From Kitasatospora albolonga (GTDB lineage: Bacteria; Actinomycetota; Actinomycetes; Streptomycetales; Streptomycetaceae), in the NCBI GenBank assembly GCA_002082585.1, contig CP020563.1, forward strand, positions 7,682,001 through 7,746,000: 64,000 nucleotides of DNA, read 5' to 3'. Below are positions 41,092 to 52,608 of this stretch, one piece after another; the stretch's first letter is position 1, and each line of letters starts with the position of its first letter. Below the pieces are notes generated by a model, which saw only the letters and a program-made list of their open reading frames with translations, made no database searches and was not told where the DNA came from. The position numbers and the translations under genes were made by a program.

Positions 41092-42402
41092 TCACTGCTG
41101 CATCGTCTGCTGGGCCTTTTCGAGGCGTGCCCGGACGGACTCCTCCGTCACCGGGCGCCCGGCGGCGGCGTCCGCCCACAGCTCCTTGACCGCGGTGCCC
41201 ACGGCCGTCTCGAACTGCGACTCGTTGGGGACCTGGGGGAGCGGGGCGGCGCTGGTGGCGAGGGTGTCGCGCAGCACCTTCAGGTCGGGGGCGCCGAACG
41301 CCGCGTCCGCCTGGGCGGCCTTGACCGGCGGGATCGACCCGTAGGTCTTGTTGAGGTGCTTCTGCTGCTCGTCGCCGGTCATGAACTTCACGAACTTCTT
41401 CGCGCCGTCGATGTTCTTGGTGTTCTTGAACACCGCGATGTTGATGCCCGCGGCCATGGAGTTGACCTGCTTGCCCGTACCCGGGGTGCCGGAGGGGACC
41501 GGCACCGGGGCCGCGCCCCAGTCCTCCGGCTTCATGCCCTGGGCGGCGAAGGTGGAGGCCGCCGCCTGCCACAGCACCATCGCCGTCTTCCCCTTGGCGA
41601 AGTCGGTGAGCGACTGGTTCTGGGCGTACTCCGCGTTGCCCGGAGCGATGATCTTGTCCTTGGCCATGAAGTCGATGTACTGCTTCACGGCGGCGACGGC
41701 ACCGTCCGAAGTGAAGGTCGCCCTGCCGTCCTTGTCGAAGAAGTCGGCGCCGTGCTGCTGGCCGAGGACGAAGGTCTGGTGGATGTTGTTGGAGACGTTG
41801 CCGCCCTCGGCGCCCAGCCCCCACTTGCCGCCCTTGGATATCTTCTGTCCGGCCGCGACGAGTTCGTCCCAGGTGGCCGGGGGCTTCTCGATGCCCGCGT
41901 CGGCGAACATCTTCTTGTTGTAGTAGAGGGCGTACGCCAGCGAGTACAGCGGTACGGCGGCGGGCGGCTCGCCCTCCTTGCCGGCCGAGGCGACCGCCGA
42001 GTCGACGAAGCGGTCCCGGCCGCCGATCTCCTCGAAGTTCTTCTCGTCCCACGGCAGGAGCGCGCCGGTCGCCTGGAGCGAGGCCGACCAGGTGTTGCCG
42101 ATGTTGAGCACGTCCGGGCCCTGACCGGACGCGGTGGCGGCGAGGATGCGGTTCAGCAGGTCGGCCCACGGCACGACCTCCAGCTTCACCTTGATCCCGG
42201 TCTCCTTCTCGAACTTCTTCAGCTCAGGGGTGAGGATCTCCTTGTCGGCCTCGATGCTGGGGCCCTGGTTGGAGGCCCAGTACGTGAGGGTCTTCGGGGA
42301 CTCGTTGGACCCCGTGCCGGTCGATCCGCCGCCGCATCCGGTGGCGGCCGCGGCGATGGCGAGGGCGAGGGTGACGGCGCTTGCGGCTCTGACGTGACGC
42401 AT
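41092..42402 (-). CDS. Sugar ABC transporter substrate-binding lipoprotein
   Basis: 436 residues. ATG 42402 (MRHVRAAS) fits the signal peptide and lies after AAAGGGG, so the longer frame from 42456 is rejected. Lipobox AATGC gives a lipid-anchored extracellular protein. Family 1 solute-binding fold (TLTYWASNQGPS, LEVVPWADLLNRILAATASGQGPDV, AAGINIAVFKN). First gene of the importer operon, divergent from the ROK regulator. The GH1 enzyme at the operon end suggests cellobiose or another beta-glucoside as ligand. Confidence 0.92.
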   Translation of the reverse strand: MRHVRAASAVTLALAIAAAATGCGGGSTGTGSNESPKTLTYWASNQGPSIEADKEILTPELKKFEKETGIKVKLEVVPWADLLNRILAATASGQGPDVLNIGNTWSASLQATGALLPWDEKNFEEIGGRDRFVDSAVASAGKEGEPPAAVPLYSLAYALYYNKKMFADAGIEKPPATWDELVAAGQKISKGGKWGLGAEGGNVSNNIHQTFVLGQQHGADFFDKDGRATFTSDGAVAAVKQYIDFMAKDKIIAPGNAEYAQNQSLTDFAKGKTAMVLWQAAASTFAAQGMKPEDWGAAPVPVPSGTPGTGKQVNSMAAGINIAVFKNTKNIDGAKKFVKFMTGDEQQKHLNKTYGSIPPVKAAQADAAFGAPDLKVLRDTLATSAAPLPQVPNESQFETAVGTAVKELWADAAAGRPVTEESVRARLEKAQQTMQQ

Positions 42403-42458
42403 GTGAGGTGGCCCCTTTCCGGGGGTGGCTGCGTTCGGGAACCGAACGGCCTCCATGA

Positions 42459-42503
42459 CTTAATTTATGCCGTGATTTAAGAGGTGAGGGAAGGTCGCGT
42501 CAA
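42459..42503 (-). promoter_or_regulatory. Importer promoter overlapped by a probable ROK operator
   Basis: On the minus strand TTGACG (42503-42498) and TTAAAT (42480-42475) are 17 bp apart, a good promoter for the importer operon. The -10 box is inside the right arm of the A/T-rich inverted repeat CTTAAT-n10-ATTTAAG (42459-42481), so a bound regulator would cover -10 to about +9. The divergent ROK gene at 42544 is the obvious regulator. A second inverted repeat, CGTTCGG-GAA-CCGAACG, lies at 42432-42448. Confidence 0.7.
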
Positions 42504-42543
42504 GGTCTGGGACCGGGTATGTTCCTGAACGGGAAGGAGCACC

Positions 42544-43890
42544 ATGGCCGAGCGCAACAGACGAACCGTGCGTGACCTGCGGCGGGGCAACCGGGCGAGG
42601 GTATTGCAACGGTTGTATTTCGACGGTCCGCTGAGCCGTCAGGAGCTCGGACCGGCCACCGGGCTGAGTTCGGGTTCCATCAGCAACGTCGTCGCGGAGC
42701 TCTCCGCCGAGGGCCTCCTCCAGGAGGCGGGCATCGTCGACTCCGACGGCGGCCGCCCCCGCACCCTGCTGAGGGTCGCCCCGGACGGCGGGCTGCTGGT
42801 CGGCATCGACATCGGGGAGACCCGGGTCCGCGTCGAGCTGTTCGACCTCTCCCTCACCGAACTGGCCCGCACCGAAAGGCTGCTGGCCCAGCACGGCTAC
42901 GACGTCGACCGCATCGTCGCCCACGTCCGTACGGGCGTCGCCGATGTCCTGCGCGACGCCGGGGCCGACCCGCACCGGCTGCTCGGCATCGGCATCGGGG
43001 TCCCCGGCATCATCGAGCGCGAAGGGCCGGAAGGGCCCGACGGACGGCGCACCGCGGTCGTCCACGGCCAGACCATCGGCTGGCACGCGGTCCCCTTCGA
43101 GCAACTGCTCCGCGAGGCCGTCGACGTGCCCCCCGAGGTGCCCCTCTTCATCGACAACGGCGCCAAGACACTCGGCCGGGCCGAGATGTGGTTCGGCGGC
43201 GGGCGGGGCGCGGGCACCGCCGCCGTCGCGCTCATCGGCTCCGGGGTGGGCGCCTGCGTCGACCACGGCGACATCCTCGCCGAGGACCGTACGAGCCTCG
43301 CCCTCGAATGGGGCCACACCACCGTCCAGTTGCGCGGCCGCCGGTGCCGCTGCGGCTCCATCGGCTGTCTGGAGGCGTACGCCGGCGCGGAGGCGCTGCG
43401 CGAACGCTGGCGCGAGGCGGGCGGCCCGCTCCCCGAGGACGCCGACGACGAGACCGCCCTCGCCGCCCTCCTCGCCGCCGCCTACCCCCCGCCCGGCGGC
43501 CCCGCCCCCGACGGGACCGCGCTCTCCCTCCTCGACGAGACCGCCGAATGCCTCGGCGCGGCCCTCGCGGACCTGGTCAACCTCTTCCTGCCCGAACGCG
43601 TCCTGCTGGGCGGCTGGGCGGGCCTACTGCTCGGCCCCCACCTGCTTCCCGAGATCCGCCGGTACGCGGACGAGTACGCCCTGCGCCACGCGGCGGCCCG
43701 CACCACCATCGAGATGGGCCGCCTCGGCCCGGACGCGGTCACGGTCGGCGCCGCCACGCTCCCGCTGGCCGACTTCCTCACCCGGGGCGGCAGCCGCCCG
43801 GCCCCCGGCACCCGCCCGGAGAGCCATGGCGCGCCCGCGCGGACGGCGACGGAGACGGTACGCAACCGGAGCCGTACGACGGCGAGTTGA
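42544..43890 (+). CDS. ROK family transcriptional regulator
   Basis: 448 residues from ATG 42544 after GGGAAGGAG. N-terminal winged helix (LSRQELGPATGLSSGSISNVVAEL), then a ROK sugar-kinase-like domain with GIDIGETRVRVELF and the zinc motif CRCGSIGCLEAY. Regulators of this type bind sugar or sugar phosphate and control adjacent uptake operons. Divergent from the beta-glucoside importer. The C-terminal 25 residues are low-complexity. Confidence 0.92.
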   Translation: MAERNRRTVRDLRRGNRARVLQRLYFDGPLSRQELGPATGLSSGSISNVVAELSAEGLLQEAGIVDSDGGRPRTLLRVAPDGGLLVGIDIGETRVRVELFDLSLTELARTERLLAQHGYDVDRIVAHVRTGVADVLRDAGADPHRLLGIGIGVPGIIEREGPEGPDGRRTAVVHGQTIGWHAVPFEQLLREAVDVPPEVPLFIDNGAKTLGRAEMWFGGGRGAGTAAVALIGSGVGACVDHGDILAEDRTSLALEWGHTTVQLRGRRCRCGSIGCLEAYAGAEALRERWREAGGPLPEDADDETALAALLAAAYPPPGGPAPDGTALSLLDETAECLGAALADLVNLFLPERVLLGGWAGLLLGPHLLPEIRRYADEYALRHAAARTTIEMGRLGPDAVTVGAATLPLADFLTRGGSRPAPGTRPESHGAPARTATETVRNRSRTTAS

Positions 43891-43925
43891 CGGCTCCACC
43901 CCGGGCAGGGAGCGGAAGGGGGCTC

Positions 43926-45029
43926 CTACGCCGACGCCCGTACCACCAGTTCCGGTTCGAAGATGACCGAGGTGGCGGGGGAGCCGGGGCGGGCCAGCCG
44001 GTCCAGGAGGAGGCGGGTCATCTCGGCGGCCATCGCTTCCACCGGCTGGCGGACCGTGGTCAGCGGCGGCCGGCACGCCAGGGCCGCGCTGCTGTCGTCG
44101 AAGCCGACCACCGCCACGTCCTCCGGCACCCGGCGCCCGTGCTCCCGCAGCACATGGCAGGCCCCCATCGCCATGAGGTCGTTGGCGGCGAAGACCCCGT
44201 CCAGATCCGGATGCTCCGCCAGCAGCCGCCCCATCGCCGCCTCGCCGCTCTCCTGGGTGAACCGCCCCTCGGCGATGGGGACGTACGGGTGCCCGTGGCG
44301 CTCCATCGTGTCCCGGAAACCGGCCAGCCGGGCCTGGCCCGCCGGTACGTCCAGCGGCCCGCTGATCGTCGCGATCCGGCGGCGGCCTACCGCCAGCAGG
44401 TGCTCCGCCGCGAGCCGGGCGCCGTCCTGGTGGGCGAGGTCGACGTAACTGATCCGGACGGGGCGCGCGGGGCGCGCGTAGAGCACCGCCGCGAGTCCCG
44501 CCTCCGTGAGCAGGCCGGGCAGCGGGTCCTCGGCGTGCGTGGAGACGATGAGCGCCCCGTCCGCACTGCCCTGCCGCAGATACGCCACCACCTCGTCGCG
44601 GGCCCGCGCGGTCTCCGCGAACATCAGCACCGGATGCATCCCGCGCGGCCTCAGGTAGTCGACCACTCCGGTGACCACCCGGCCGAAGAACGGGTCGGCG
44701 AACACCTGCGCGGTGAAGGAGGAGCCCGGGCCCCCGGGCGCGCCCCCGAACCTTTGAGGGACGGAGTCCTCCTGGCCCGCCTCCGCCTCGGTGCCCGCCC
44801 CCGACACCACCAGGGCCACGGCGTCGGCGCGCCGGGTCACCAGGGAGCGGGCCGCCCGGTTCGGCGCGTAGCCCGTGACGGAGACCGCCTGCCGTACGAC
44901 CTCCTGGATGGCCGGATCGACGTTCCGTACGCCGTTGACGACCCGGGAGACGGTGGCGCGCGAGACTCCGGCCGCGCGCGCCACGTCCTCCAGGGTGGGT
45001 GTGCCTGCCGACCGCCGGTCATCCGTCAT
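43926..45029 (-). CDS. LacI family transcriptional regulator
   Basis: 367 residues from ATG 45029. Helix-turn-helix and hinge at residues 13-60 (LEDVARAAGVSRATVSRVVNG, YAPNRAARSLV), then a periplasmic-binding-type effector domain ending GFDDSSAALACRPPLTTVRQP. Insertion of about 25 residues (AGTEAEAGQED to GGPGSSFTA) after the first strand is unusual. A perfect 16-bp palindrome lies 21 bp before its start, so it is probably autorepressed and is the likely regulator of the three secreted-protein genes with the same palindrome. Confidence 0.92.
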   Translation of the reverse strand: MTDDRRSAGTPTLEDVARAAGVSRATVSRVVNGVRNVDPAIQEVVRQAVSVTGYAPNRAARSLVTRRADAVALVVSGAGTEAEAGQEDSVPQRFGGAPGGPGSSFTAQVFADPFFGRVVTGVVDYLRPRGMHPVLMFAETARARDEVVAYLRQGSADGALIVSTHAEDPLPGLLTEAGLAAVLYARPARPVRISYVDLAHQDGARLAAEHLLAVGRRRIATISGPLDVPAGQARLAGFRDTMERHGHPYVPIAEGRFTQESGEAAMGRLLAEHPDLDGVFAANDLMAMGACHVLREHGRRVPEDVAVVGFDDSSAALACRPPLTTVRQPVEAMAAEMTRLLLDRLARPGSPATSVIFEPELVVRASA

Positions 45030-45049
45030 GAGCGCCTTTATAGCACCGG

Positions 45050-45065
45050 TGGAGAGCGCTCTCCA
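45050..45065. promoter_or_regulatory. 16-bp palindromic operator before the LacI gene
   Basis: TGGAGAGCGCTCTCCA is a perfect palindrome with the same 12-bp GAGAGCGCTCTC core as the sites at 31985, 33486 and 34843. It resembles, but is not identical to, the Streptomyces CebR box TGGGAGCGCTCCCA. Confidence 0.85.
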
Positions 45066-45143
45066 TGGGTCGGCGGGAGTTCGGGGTGATCGTGACCGCC
45101 GGCGGACTGCCGAGCCGCCTGCCGCCTGTGATCTGATGGCTCC

Positions 45144-45455
45144 ATGCGACCCGAACACTGTGTGACCAGGAATCACATCGAGGTGTTCCACAAGGGTCTG
45201 CTGCCGTCGGGAGCCGACCGGATCAGGCTCTGGATGGTGCTGTGCGGCTCGTTCCTGCCGATCCTCGTGTGGACCGGCATCGCGTGCTTCGCGTACTTCG
45301 TCTACAACCCGGTCGTGGCGATGGTCATCGGTGGGCTTTTCGCGTTGTTCCTCACCGTGGGGTTCGGCCTGCGCCGCAGGGCGAGGCACTCGGTCCGCTG
45401 CAGCGCGTACGGGGCATTGGGCGGTGTGTTCGACAAGTCCCTGGACGCGTTCTGA
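45144..45455 (+). CDS. Small membrane protein
   Basis: 103 residues from ATG 45144. Two hydrophobic helices (about 28-52 and 55-75) separated by a short loop, then a basic RRRAR segment, giving both termini inside. I do not recognise a family. Divergent from the LacI gene. Confidence 0.55.
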   Translation: MRPEHCVTRNHIEVFHKGLLPSGADRIRLWMVLCGSFLPILVWTGIACFAYFVYNPVVAMVIGGLFALFLTVGFGLRRRARHSVRCSAYGALGGVFDKSLDAF

Positions 45456-45613
45456 GCCGTCGCGGACGGATCTGCCGCCGGGGGCCCGAACCGCCCTGGG
45501 GCAAGGCCCGTTGACCGCCCCGGCGCAAGGCCCGTTCGGGCGGTACCGAATCGGGCCACAGGGGCGGAATCCAGCCACAGAACCGGTGTCGGCGGCCGAC
45601 TATCGCCTTTCCC

Positions 45614-48159
<2,546 letters not shown>

Positions 48160-48414
48160 GATGTCCCGTCCGGGGCCCCACGTCGTCGTCCTTGAGACGT
48201 CAATGTCGCGTACTGCCCCAGTAGTACGGACGGAGGATCAAGGTCCTCCCCTCGACGGTAGCCCCCCTGCACCCGGCCGTCAGAAGTTGTGCGCCGGCGG
48301 ATACGGTGAGCCGCGGAGCCGGTACACCCGGTCGCCGGACGACCGCCGCACTCCGGCGCCGCTCAGGCGGCCGCGGCGGGTCTCCGGTGACAGCGGCGAG
48401 TGAGGAGCGGGTGC

Positions 48415-49113
48415 ATGGACCTGGCGCAGACGGCGTCGGTGGGCGGTTTCTTCGCGCTGCGGACCGCTCCGGTGCCCGGCGGCGCCCACCGGCCGCTGGC
48501 GGAGCTGTACGCGGGCGGGACCGCGCCCCTGACTGCCCGGGTCGACAGGGTCGCGGCGCGGCTGGCCGCCCCCGAGCGCCGTGTCGCCGCCTCCATCGCC
48601 CACCTCGGCCTCGCCGCCCGCCTCTGGTCGATCGCGCTGGGCCCGGCCGCGCTCTTCGGGCGCATCCCCGTCCTCGTACCGGACGCCCTGCACTGGGACC
48701 CGCTCCACACCTCGCCGGACGATCTGTGGCTCGCGGACCCCGGCGAGCTGCCCGGGACGGCCGGGGCCATCCGGGAGCAGGTCCAGTACGGCCACCTGGT
48801 GCCGCTGGCCGAGGCCGTCCGCCGCGACGGGAACATCTCCCCGCAGCTGCTCCGGGGCAACGCCGGGTCCGCGCTCGCCGGGGCCGTACGCGAGCTGGTC
48901 GCCTGGTCGCGCGGGAACGGGCGGCCGGATGTGGCGCGGCGGGCCCGCGCGCTGGCGGCCGAGCTGTTCGACCACCCCGACCTGCGCTCCACCGGCTCCC
49001 CGCACGGCCCGGAGTTCCGGCGGCGCAGCTGCTGTCTGTACTGGCGCTGTCCGGGCGGCGGGCTCTGCGGCGACTGCGTCTTCGACCGCGCCCCGGGACC
49101 GGCCGCCGGGTAG
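48415..49113 (+). CDS. FhuF-like (2Fe-2S)-binding protein
   Basis: 232 residues from ATG 48415 behind GAGGAG. The C-terminal CCLYWRCPGGGLCGDC supplies the Cys-Cys...Cys-x2-Cys ligands of the FhuF-type [2Fe-2S] cluster. FhuF proteins reduce ferric iron from imported siderophores in the cytosol. No siderophore gene is adjacent. Confidence 0.75.
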   Translation: MDLAQTASVGGFFALRTAPVPGGAHRPLAELYAGGTAPLTARVDRVAARLAAPERRVAASIAHLGLAARLWSIALGPAALFGRIPVLVPDALHWDPLHTSPDDLWLADPGELPGTAGAIREQVQYGHLVPLAEAVRRDGNISPQLLRGNAGSALAGAVRELVAWSRGNGRPDVARRARALAAELFDHPDLRSTGSPHGPEFRRRSCCLYWRCPGGGLCGDCVFDRAPGPAAG

Positions 49114-49165
49114 TCGGCAGCCGCGCCCGGCCACGGACCACCCGGCTGGGAGGACGCGGGGAGGG

Positions 49166-49528
49166 TCAGGACGGCAGCGGCGCGTCTATGGCCTCGTCGA
49201 CGTTCTGGAGGACGGGGATCGCGCTGTCGAGGCCGATCATCCCGATCAGCCGCCGGACGAACGAGGAGGGCGCGGCGAGCCGCAGCCGGCCGCCCAGCGC
49301 GGTCTGCCCCTGGAGCAGCACGTTGACCGTGGTGGAGTCGGCGAAGCCCACGCCCGAGAGGTCCACGACCACGGGACCGGTGCCCTCCCCGGCCGCTGCT
49401 TCCAGAGCCCGGCCGAGCGGCGGGACGCTGTCGATATCGAGGTCACCCGAGACGGTGAGGACCAGAGCGCCCCGTTCCTGACGGGTGATGACGCTGACTG
49501 CTCTGTCTTCGCTGGGCGGTGGTTGCAC
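49166..49528 (-). CDS. STAS-domain anti-sigma-factor antagonist
   Basis: 120 residues from GTG 49528 (GAGG eight bases upstream; longer starts to 49663 are possible). STAS fold with DLSGVGFADSTTVNVLLQ, whose Ser in DST is the usual phosphorylation site of RsbV/SpoIIAA-like antagonists. Such proteins bind HATPase-type anti-sigma kinases; a candidate partner is at 51591 and phosphatases at 50353 and 54251. Confidence 0.85.
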   Translation of the reverse strand: MQPPPSEDRAVSVITRQERGALVLTVSGDLDIDSVPPLGRALEAAAGEGTGPVVVDLSGVGFADSTTVNVLLQGQTALGGRLRLAAPSSFVRRLIGMIGLDSAIPVLQNVDEAIDAPLPS

Positions 49529-49750
49529 GGAAGGCACCTCGGGCGGTTCGGTCGGACGACGGACGCCGATGTGCCGGACGGGTCGGCATCTTCCGTCCCT
49601 GCTCACGGCGGGGTACGACCGTAACGATAGAAGGAACAGTTGCCATTTGACAACATTCTCCATTGGGTAACAATCTGATCCGCAACGGTTGGAGGACCAG
49701 CCGTCGGCGGTGACCCGCCCGGGACAAGCGGAAGCAGGGGCTGGATGAGG

Positions 49751-50266
49751 CTAGGCGCTGTCGGCGACATCATCGCGGAGCAGGGGGCCCGCCGCACCCG
49801 ATTCCGGCGAGAGCCGCTCCGAAGCCGCCGCGTGGAAGGCCGCCAGGCCCTCCGCGAGCGCGGCCACGGCGGCCGGTTCCATCCGTTCCAGTACGGCACT
49901 CACCTCGCGGGCCCGCAGTGCCCGGTACTCTTCGAGGAGGGCCCGGCCACGCAGACTCAGCCGCAGCTCCACCTCGCGTCGGCTCGTCGGGCTCGGCGCC
50001 CGCTGGACGAGACCCATCGCCTCCATGCGGTCGCACAGCCGGCTCACCGACGGCGGCCGCGAGCCCAGCGCCTCGCCGAGCGAGCGCAGATTGGTGCCCT
50101 CCTGCTTCTCGATCACGAGCAGGGCCCGGAGCTGGGAGGGCGATACGGTTCCCGAAGCGGCTGCTTCCTGGCCACGGCCCCAGAGCACTTCCAGCAGCTC
50201 CGAGGCCGCGGAGGCGTCGGCGGACACCTCTGCCCGGGTGCGCGGGCGGCGTGCGGTGTGGGGCAT
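49751..50266 (-). CDS. MarR family transcriptional regulator
   Basis: 171 residues from ATG 50266. Winged helix (SQLRALLVIEKQEGTNLRSLGEAL, PPSVSRLCDRMEAMGLVQR, then the SRREVELRLS wing). Divergent from the SpoIIE-like phosphatase gene with 86 bp between starts, so it probably controls itself and that gene. Confidence 0.88.
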   Translation of the reverse strand: MPHTARRPRTRAEVSADASAASELLEVLWGRGQEAAASGTVSPSQLRALLVIEKQEGTNLRSLGEALGSRPPSVSRLCDRMEAMGLVQRAPSPTSRREVELRLSLRGRALLEEYRALRAREVSAVLERMEPAAVAALAEGLAAFHAAASERLSPESGAAGPLLRDDVADSA

Positions 50267-50352
50267 CTGTCCACTGTGTCATCCGCCGACCCCGCTTGTC
50301 AGCCCGCCTCCGCCCCCTACCACGTCGCAGGACGAAGAATGCACGAGAGACC

Positions 50353-51534
50353 GTGAACAGAAGACCGGACATCGAGACGGCCGTCAGGGCCGCCGCTCCG
50401 CACGCGCTGCTGGAAACGCTGCGCACCCTGCTCGCCGACGCCTACGGAGCGCTGGCGGTGGAGCTGCATCTGGCCGACTACGGTCTGCGAGTCCTCAAGC
50501 GCCTCGGGCCGCCCGACGGCGAGGAGGAGCCGCTCTCCCTGCACAACAGCGCGGAGGGCCGGGCCTTCGGCAGCCAGGAGCCCCGTGAGCAGCAGGTCAG
50601 GCACGGCGACGCGGTCGACCACTACCTCCCGGTGACCGTACGCGGTGAACGCCTCGGCATCCTCACCGTACGGCTGCCCGCCGAGCGGTCGGCCCCGGAC
50701 CTGGTGGGCGAGCTGACGCATGTGGCCGACCTGCTGGGCCACGAGATCCTGGTCGCCGAACGGGACACCGACGTCTACCAGCGCGCCCGGCGCACCACCC
50801 GGCTCACCCTGGCCGCCGAGATGCAGTGGCAGCTGCTGCCCGCCCGGGCCTGCACCGCCGCCGAGTTCGCCATCGGCGCCCAGCTGGAGCCCGCGTACTC
50901 CATACACGGCGACAACTTCGACTGGGCGGCGGACGCCGACGAGCTGACCCTCGCGGTGACCAACGGCATGGGCGAGGGCATACAGGCGTCCCTGCTCACC
51001 AATCTCGCGGTGAACGCCCTGCGCAACGCCCGCCGGGCCGGTATCGGCATCGCGGACCAGGCGGCCCTGGCCGACCAGGCGCTGTACGACCAGCACCGGG
51101 GTGCCTCCCATGTCTCGACCCTGCTGCTCCGCTTCGAGCTGGCGACCGGCCGGGTCGGCGTCGTCGACGCCGGATCGCCCCAGCTGTGGATTCAGCGGGG
51201 CCGCACCGTCCGGCGCATGGAGCTGGAGGCCCAGCTTCCGCTCGGCATGTTCGAGGAGTCGCACTACACGGTCCAGGAGTTCCACGTGGAGCCCGGCGAC
51301 CGGCTGCTGCTGCTCAGCGACGGCGTCTACGAGGCGGTGTCCCCGGCGGGGGAGGCGTACGGGGACCGGGCGCTGGCCCGGGCCATCCAGTCGACGCGGC
51401 TGCTCCCGGCGGCCACCGTCCCGCGCGCGATCCTCGGCGAACTGGCCGAATACCGCGTCACGGAGACGCTCGACGACGCGCTGGTGGTCTGCCTGGACTG
51501 GTTCGGCCGCCAGGACGACGACGGCGGCAGCTGA
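50353..51534 (+). CDS. SpoIIE-type PP2C phosphatase-like protein with GAF-like N-terminus
   Basis: 393 residues from GTG 50353. A GAF-like sensor covers about 10-145 and an SpoIIE domain about 160-385. Metal-binding motifs are partly altered: GDNFDW and LSDGVYEA with the final DDALVV are present, but the central D(x)MGHG motif reads TNGMGEG, so one aspartate is asparagine. It may be a weak phosphatase or a sensor. Divergent from MarR; faces the anti-sigma-type kinase gene. Confidence 0.82.
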   Translation: MNRRPDIETAVRAAAPHALLETLRTLLADAYGALAVELHLADYGLRVLKRLGPPDGEEEPLSLHNSAEGRAFGSQEPREQQVRHGDAVDHYLPVTVRGERLGILTVRLPAERSAPDLVGELTHVADLLGHEILVAERDTDVYQRARRTTRLTLAAEMQWQLLPARACTAAEFAIGAQLEPAYSIHGDNFDWAADADELTLAVTNGMGEGIQASLLTNLAVNALRNARRAGIGIADQAALADQALYDQHRGASHVSTLLLRFELATGRVGVVDAGSPQLWIQRGRTVRRMELEAQLPLGMFEESHYTVQEFHVEPGDRLLLLSDGVYEAVSPAGEAYGDRALARAIQSTRLLPAATVPRAILGELAEYRVTETLDDALVVCLDWFGRQDDDGGS

Positions 51535-51545
51535 TCCGGGCACGC

Positions 51546-51579
51546 CGATGGCCCCGCGCACACGTGCACGGGGCCATCG
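51546..51579. terminator. Bidirectional hairpin terminator
   Basis: CGATGGCCCCG (51546-51556) and CGGGGCCATCG (51569-51579) form an 11-bp perfect stem between the convergent phosphatase and ATP-binding protein genes. Confidence 0.8.
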
Positions 51580-51590
51580 CCGTATCCACG

Positions 51591-52067
51591 TCAGGTGGAG
51601 AGCTGGAACTCCGCGCGGATGCGCTTGCCCACCGGCACCCGCTCAGCCGTCAGCCGGTCGCACAGGGCCACGACGATCTCCATGCCGTGCCCGCCCAGCC
51701 GGGAGGGGTCGGGGCCGTACAGCACGGGCATCGCCGTACTGCTGTCATACACCGTGACGCTGATGAGCTGCGCGTTCCCCTCCAGCTCCAGGAGGTACGG
51801 GCCGTGGCTGTAGCGGTCGGCGTTGGTGACCAGCTCGCTCACGGCCAGCATCAGATCGCTGCGCGTGTGCTCACCGATCGGCGCCAGGCACTCCACCGCG
51901 AGCCGGGTGAGGAAACGGTCCGCCAGGGCACGCGCGAGCGCGATGCAGCCCGGTTCGCCGTCGAAGACCTCGGCGCTGAGCAGCACCTCGGTGGACCGCG
52001 GGCCCTGACTGGGGTCCACCGGCGGCGAACCGGGGTCTTCCGGTGGTGAGGTGACCTCTTTGTTCAT
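51591..52067 (-). CDS. ATP-binding protein, RsbW-like anti-sigma/serine kinase family
   Basis: 158 residues from ATG 52067 after GGAG. HATPase_c fold: N box LAVSELVTNADRYS and G box RLGGHGMEIV. Streptomyces have many such kinases that either sequester sigma factors or phosphorylate STAS antagonists. Last gene of the minus-strand signalling run that starts with the sigma factor. Confidence 0.85.
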   Translation of the reverse strand: MNKEVTSPPEDPGSPPVDPSQGPRSTEVLLSAEVFDGEPGCIALARALADRFLTRLAVECLAPIGEHTRSDLMLAVSELVTNADRYSHGPYLLELEGNAQLISVTVYDSSTAMPVLYGPDPSRLGGHGMEIVVALCDRLTAERVPVGKRIRAEFQLST

Positions 52068-52164
52068 GTGCTCCAGCCAGGCGCCGCAGTGAGGTCGGAG
52101 ACCCTGTTTCCGCCATTCGTCTACCCGCGTCGAAGGTTCCCACTCCAGGCAGTCCGGACCGATC

Positions 52165-52608
52165 CTACGCACGTCCGGGCAGCCGCACCACGGTCACGAA
52201 GAATTCATCGATCTGGCGCACCGCCGCGATGAACTGGTCCAGGTCCACCGGCTTGGTCACATACGCGTTGGCGTGCAGCTTGTAGCTGCGCAGGATGTCC
52301 TCCTCGGCCGAGGAGGTGGTGAGCACGACCACGGGGATGAGCGACAGCTCGGGGTCGCCCTTGATCTGCTCCAGCACCTGCCGGCCGTCGTACTTGGGCA
52401 GGTTCAGGTCGAGGAGCACCAGGTCGGGGCGGGGGGCGTCGGCGTACTCGCCGCGCCGGTAGAGGAAGTCCAGCGCCTCCTGGCCGTCGCGCACGACGTG
52501 CAGGGTGTTGCGGATCTTGTTGTCCTCGAACGCCTCACGGGTCATGAGCTCGTCGCCGGGATCATCCTCGACCAGGAGGACCTCGATGGGCTGTACGGGG
52601 CTGTTCAC
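52165..52608 (-). CDS. Single-domain response regulator (Rcp1/CheY-like)
   Basis: 147 residues from GTG 52608, overlapping the kinase stop by GTGA. Receiver domain with acidic EDDPGD, phospho-acceptor Asp in LLDLNLPKYDG, Thr in LTTSS and Lys in TKPVD. No output domain, typical of partners of phytochrome-type histidine kinases. Phosphorylated most likely by the overlapping kinase. Confidence 0.9.
   Translation of the reverse strand: MNSPVQPIEVLLVEDDPGDELMTREAFEDNKIRNTLHVVRDGQEALDFLYRRGEYADAPRPDLVLLDLNLPKYDGRQVLEQIKGDPELSLIPVVVLTTSSAEEDILRSYKLHANAYVTKPVDLDQFIAAVRQIDEFFVTVVRLPGRA

Noticed and set aside
42507..42530. SigB-type promoter GCGT-n14-GGGTAT before the ROK gene
   Set aside because: It would place the transcription start inside or after the ribosome site of the ROK gene; the match is probably chance.
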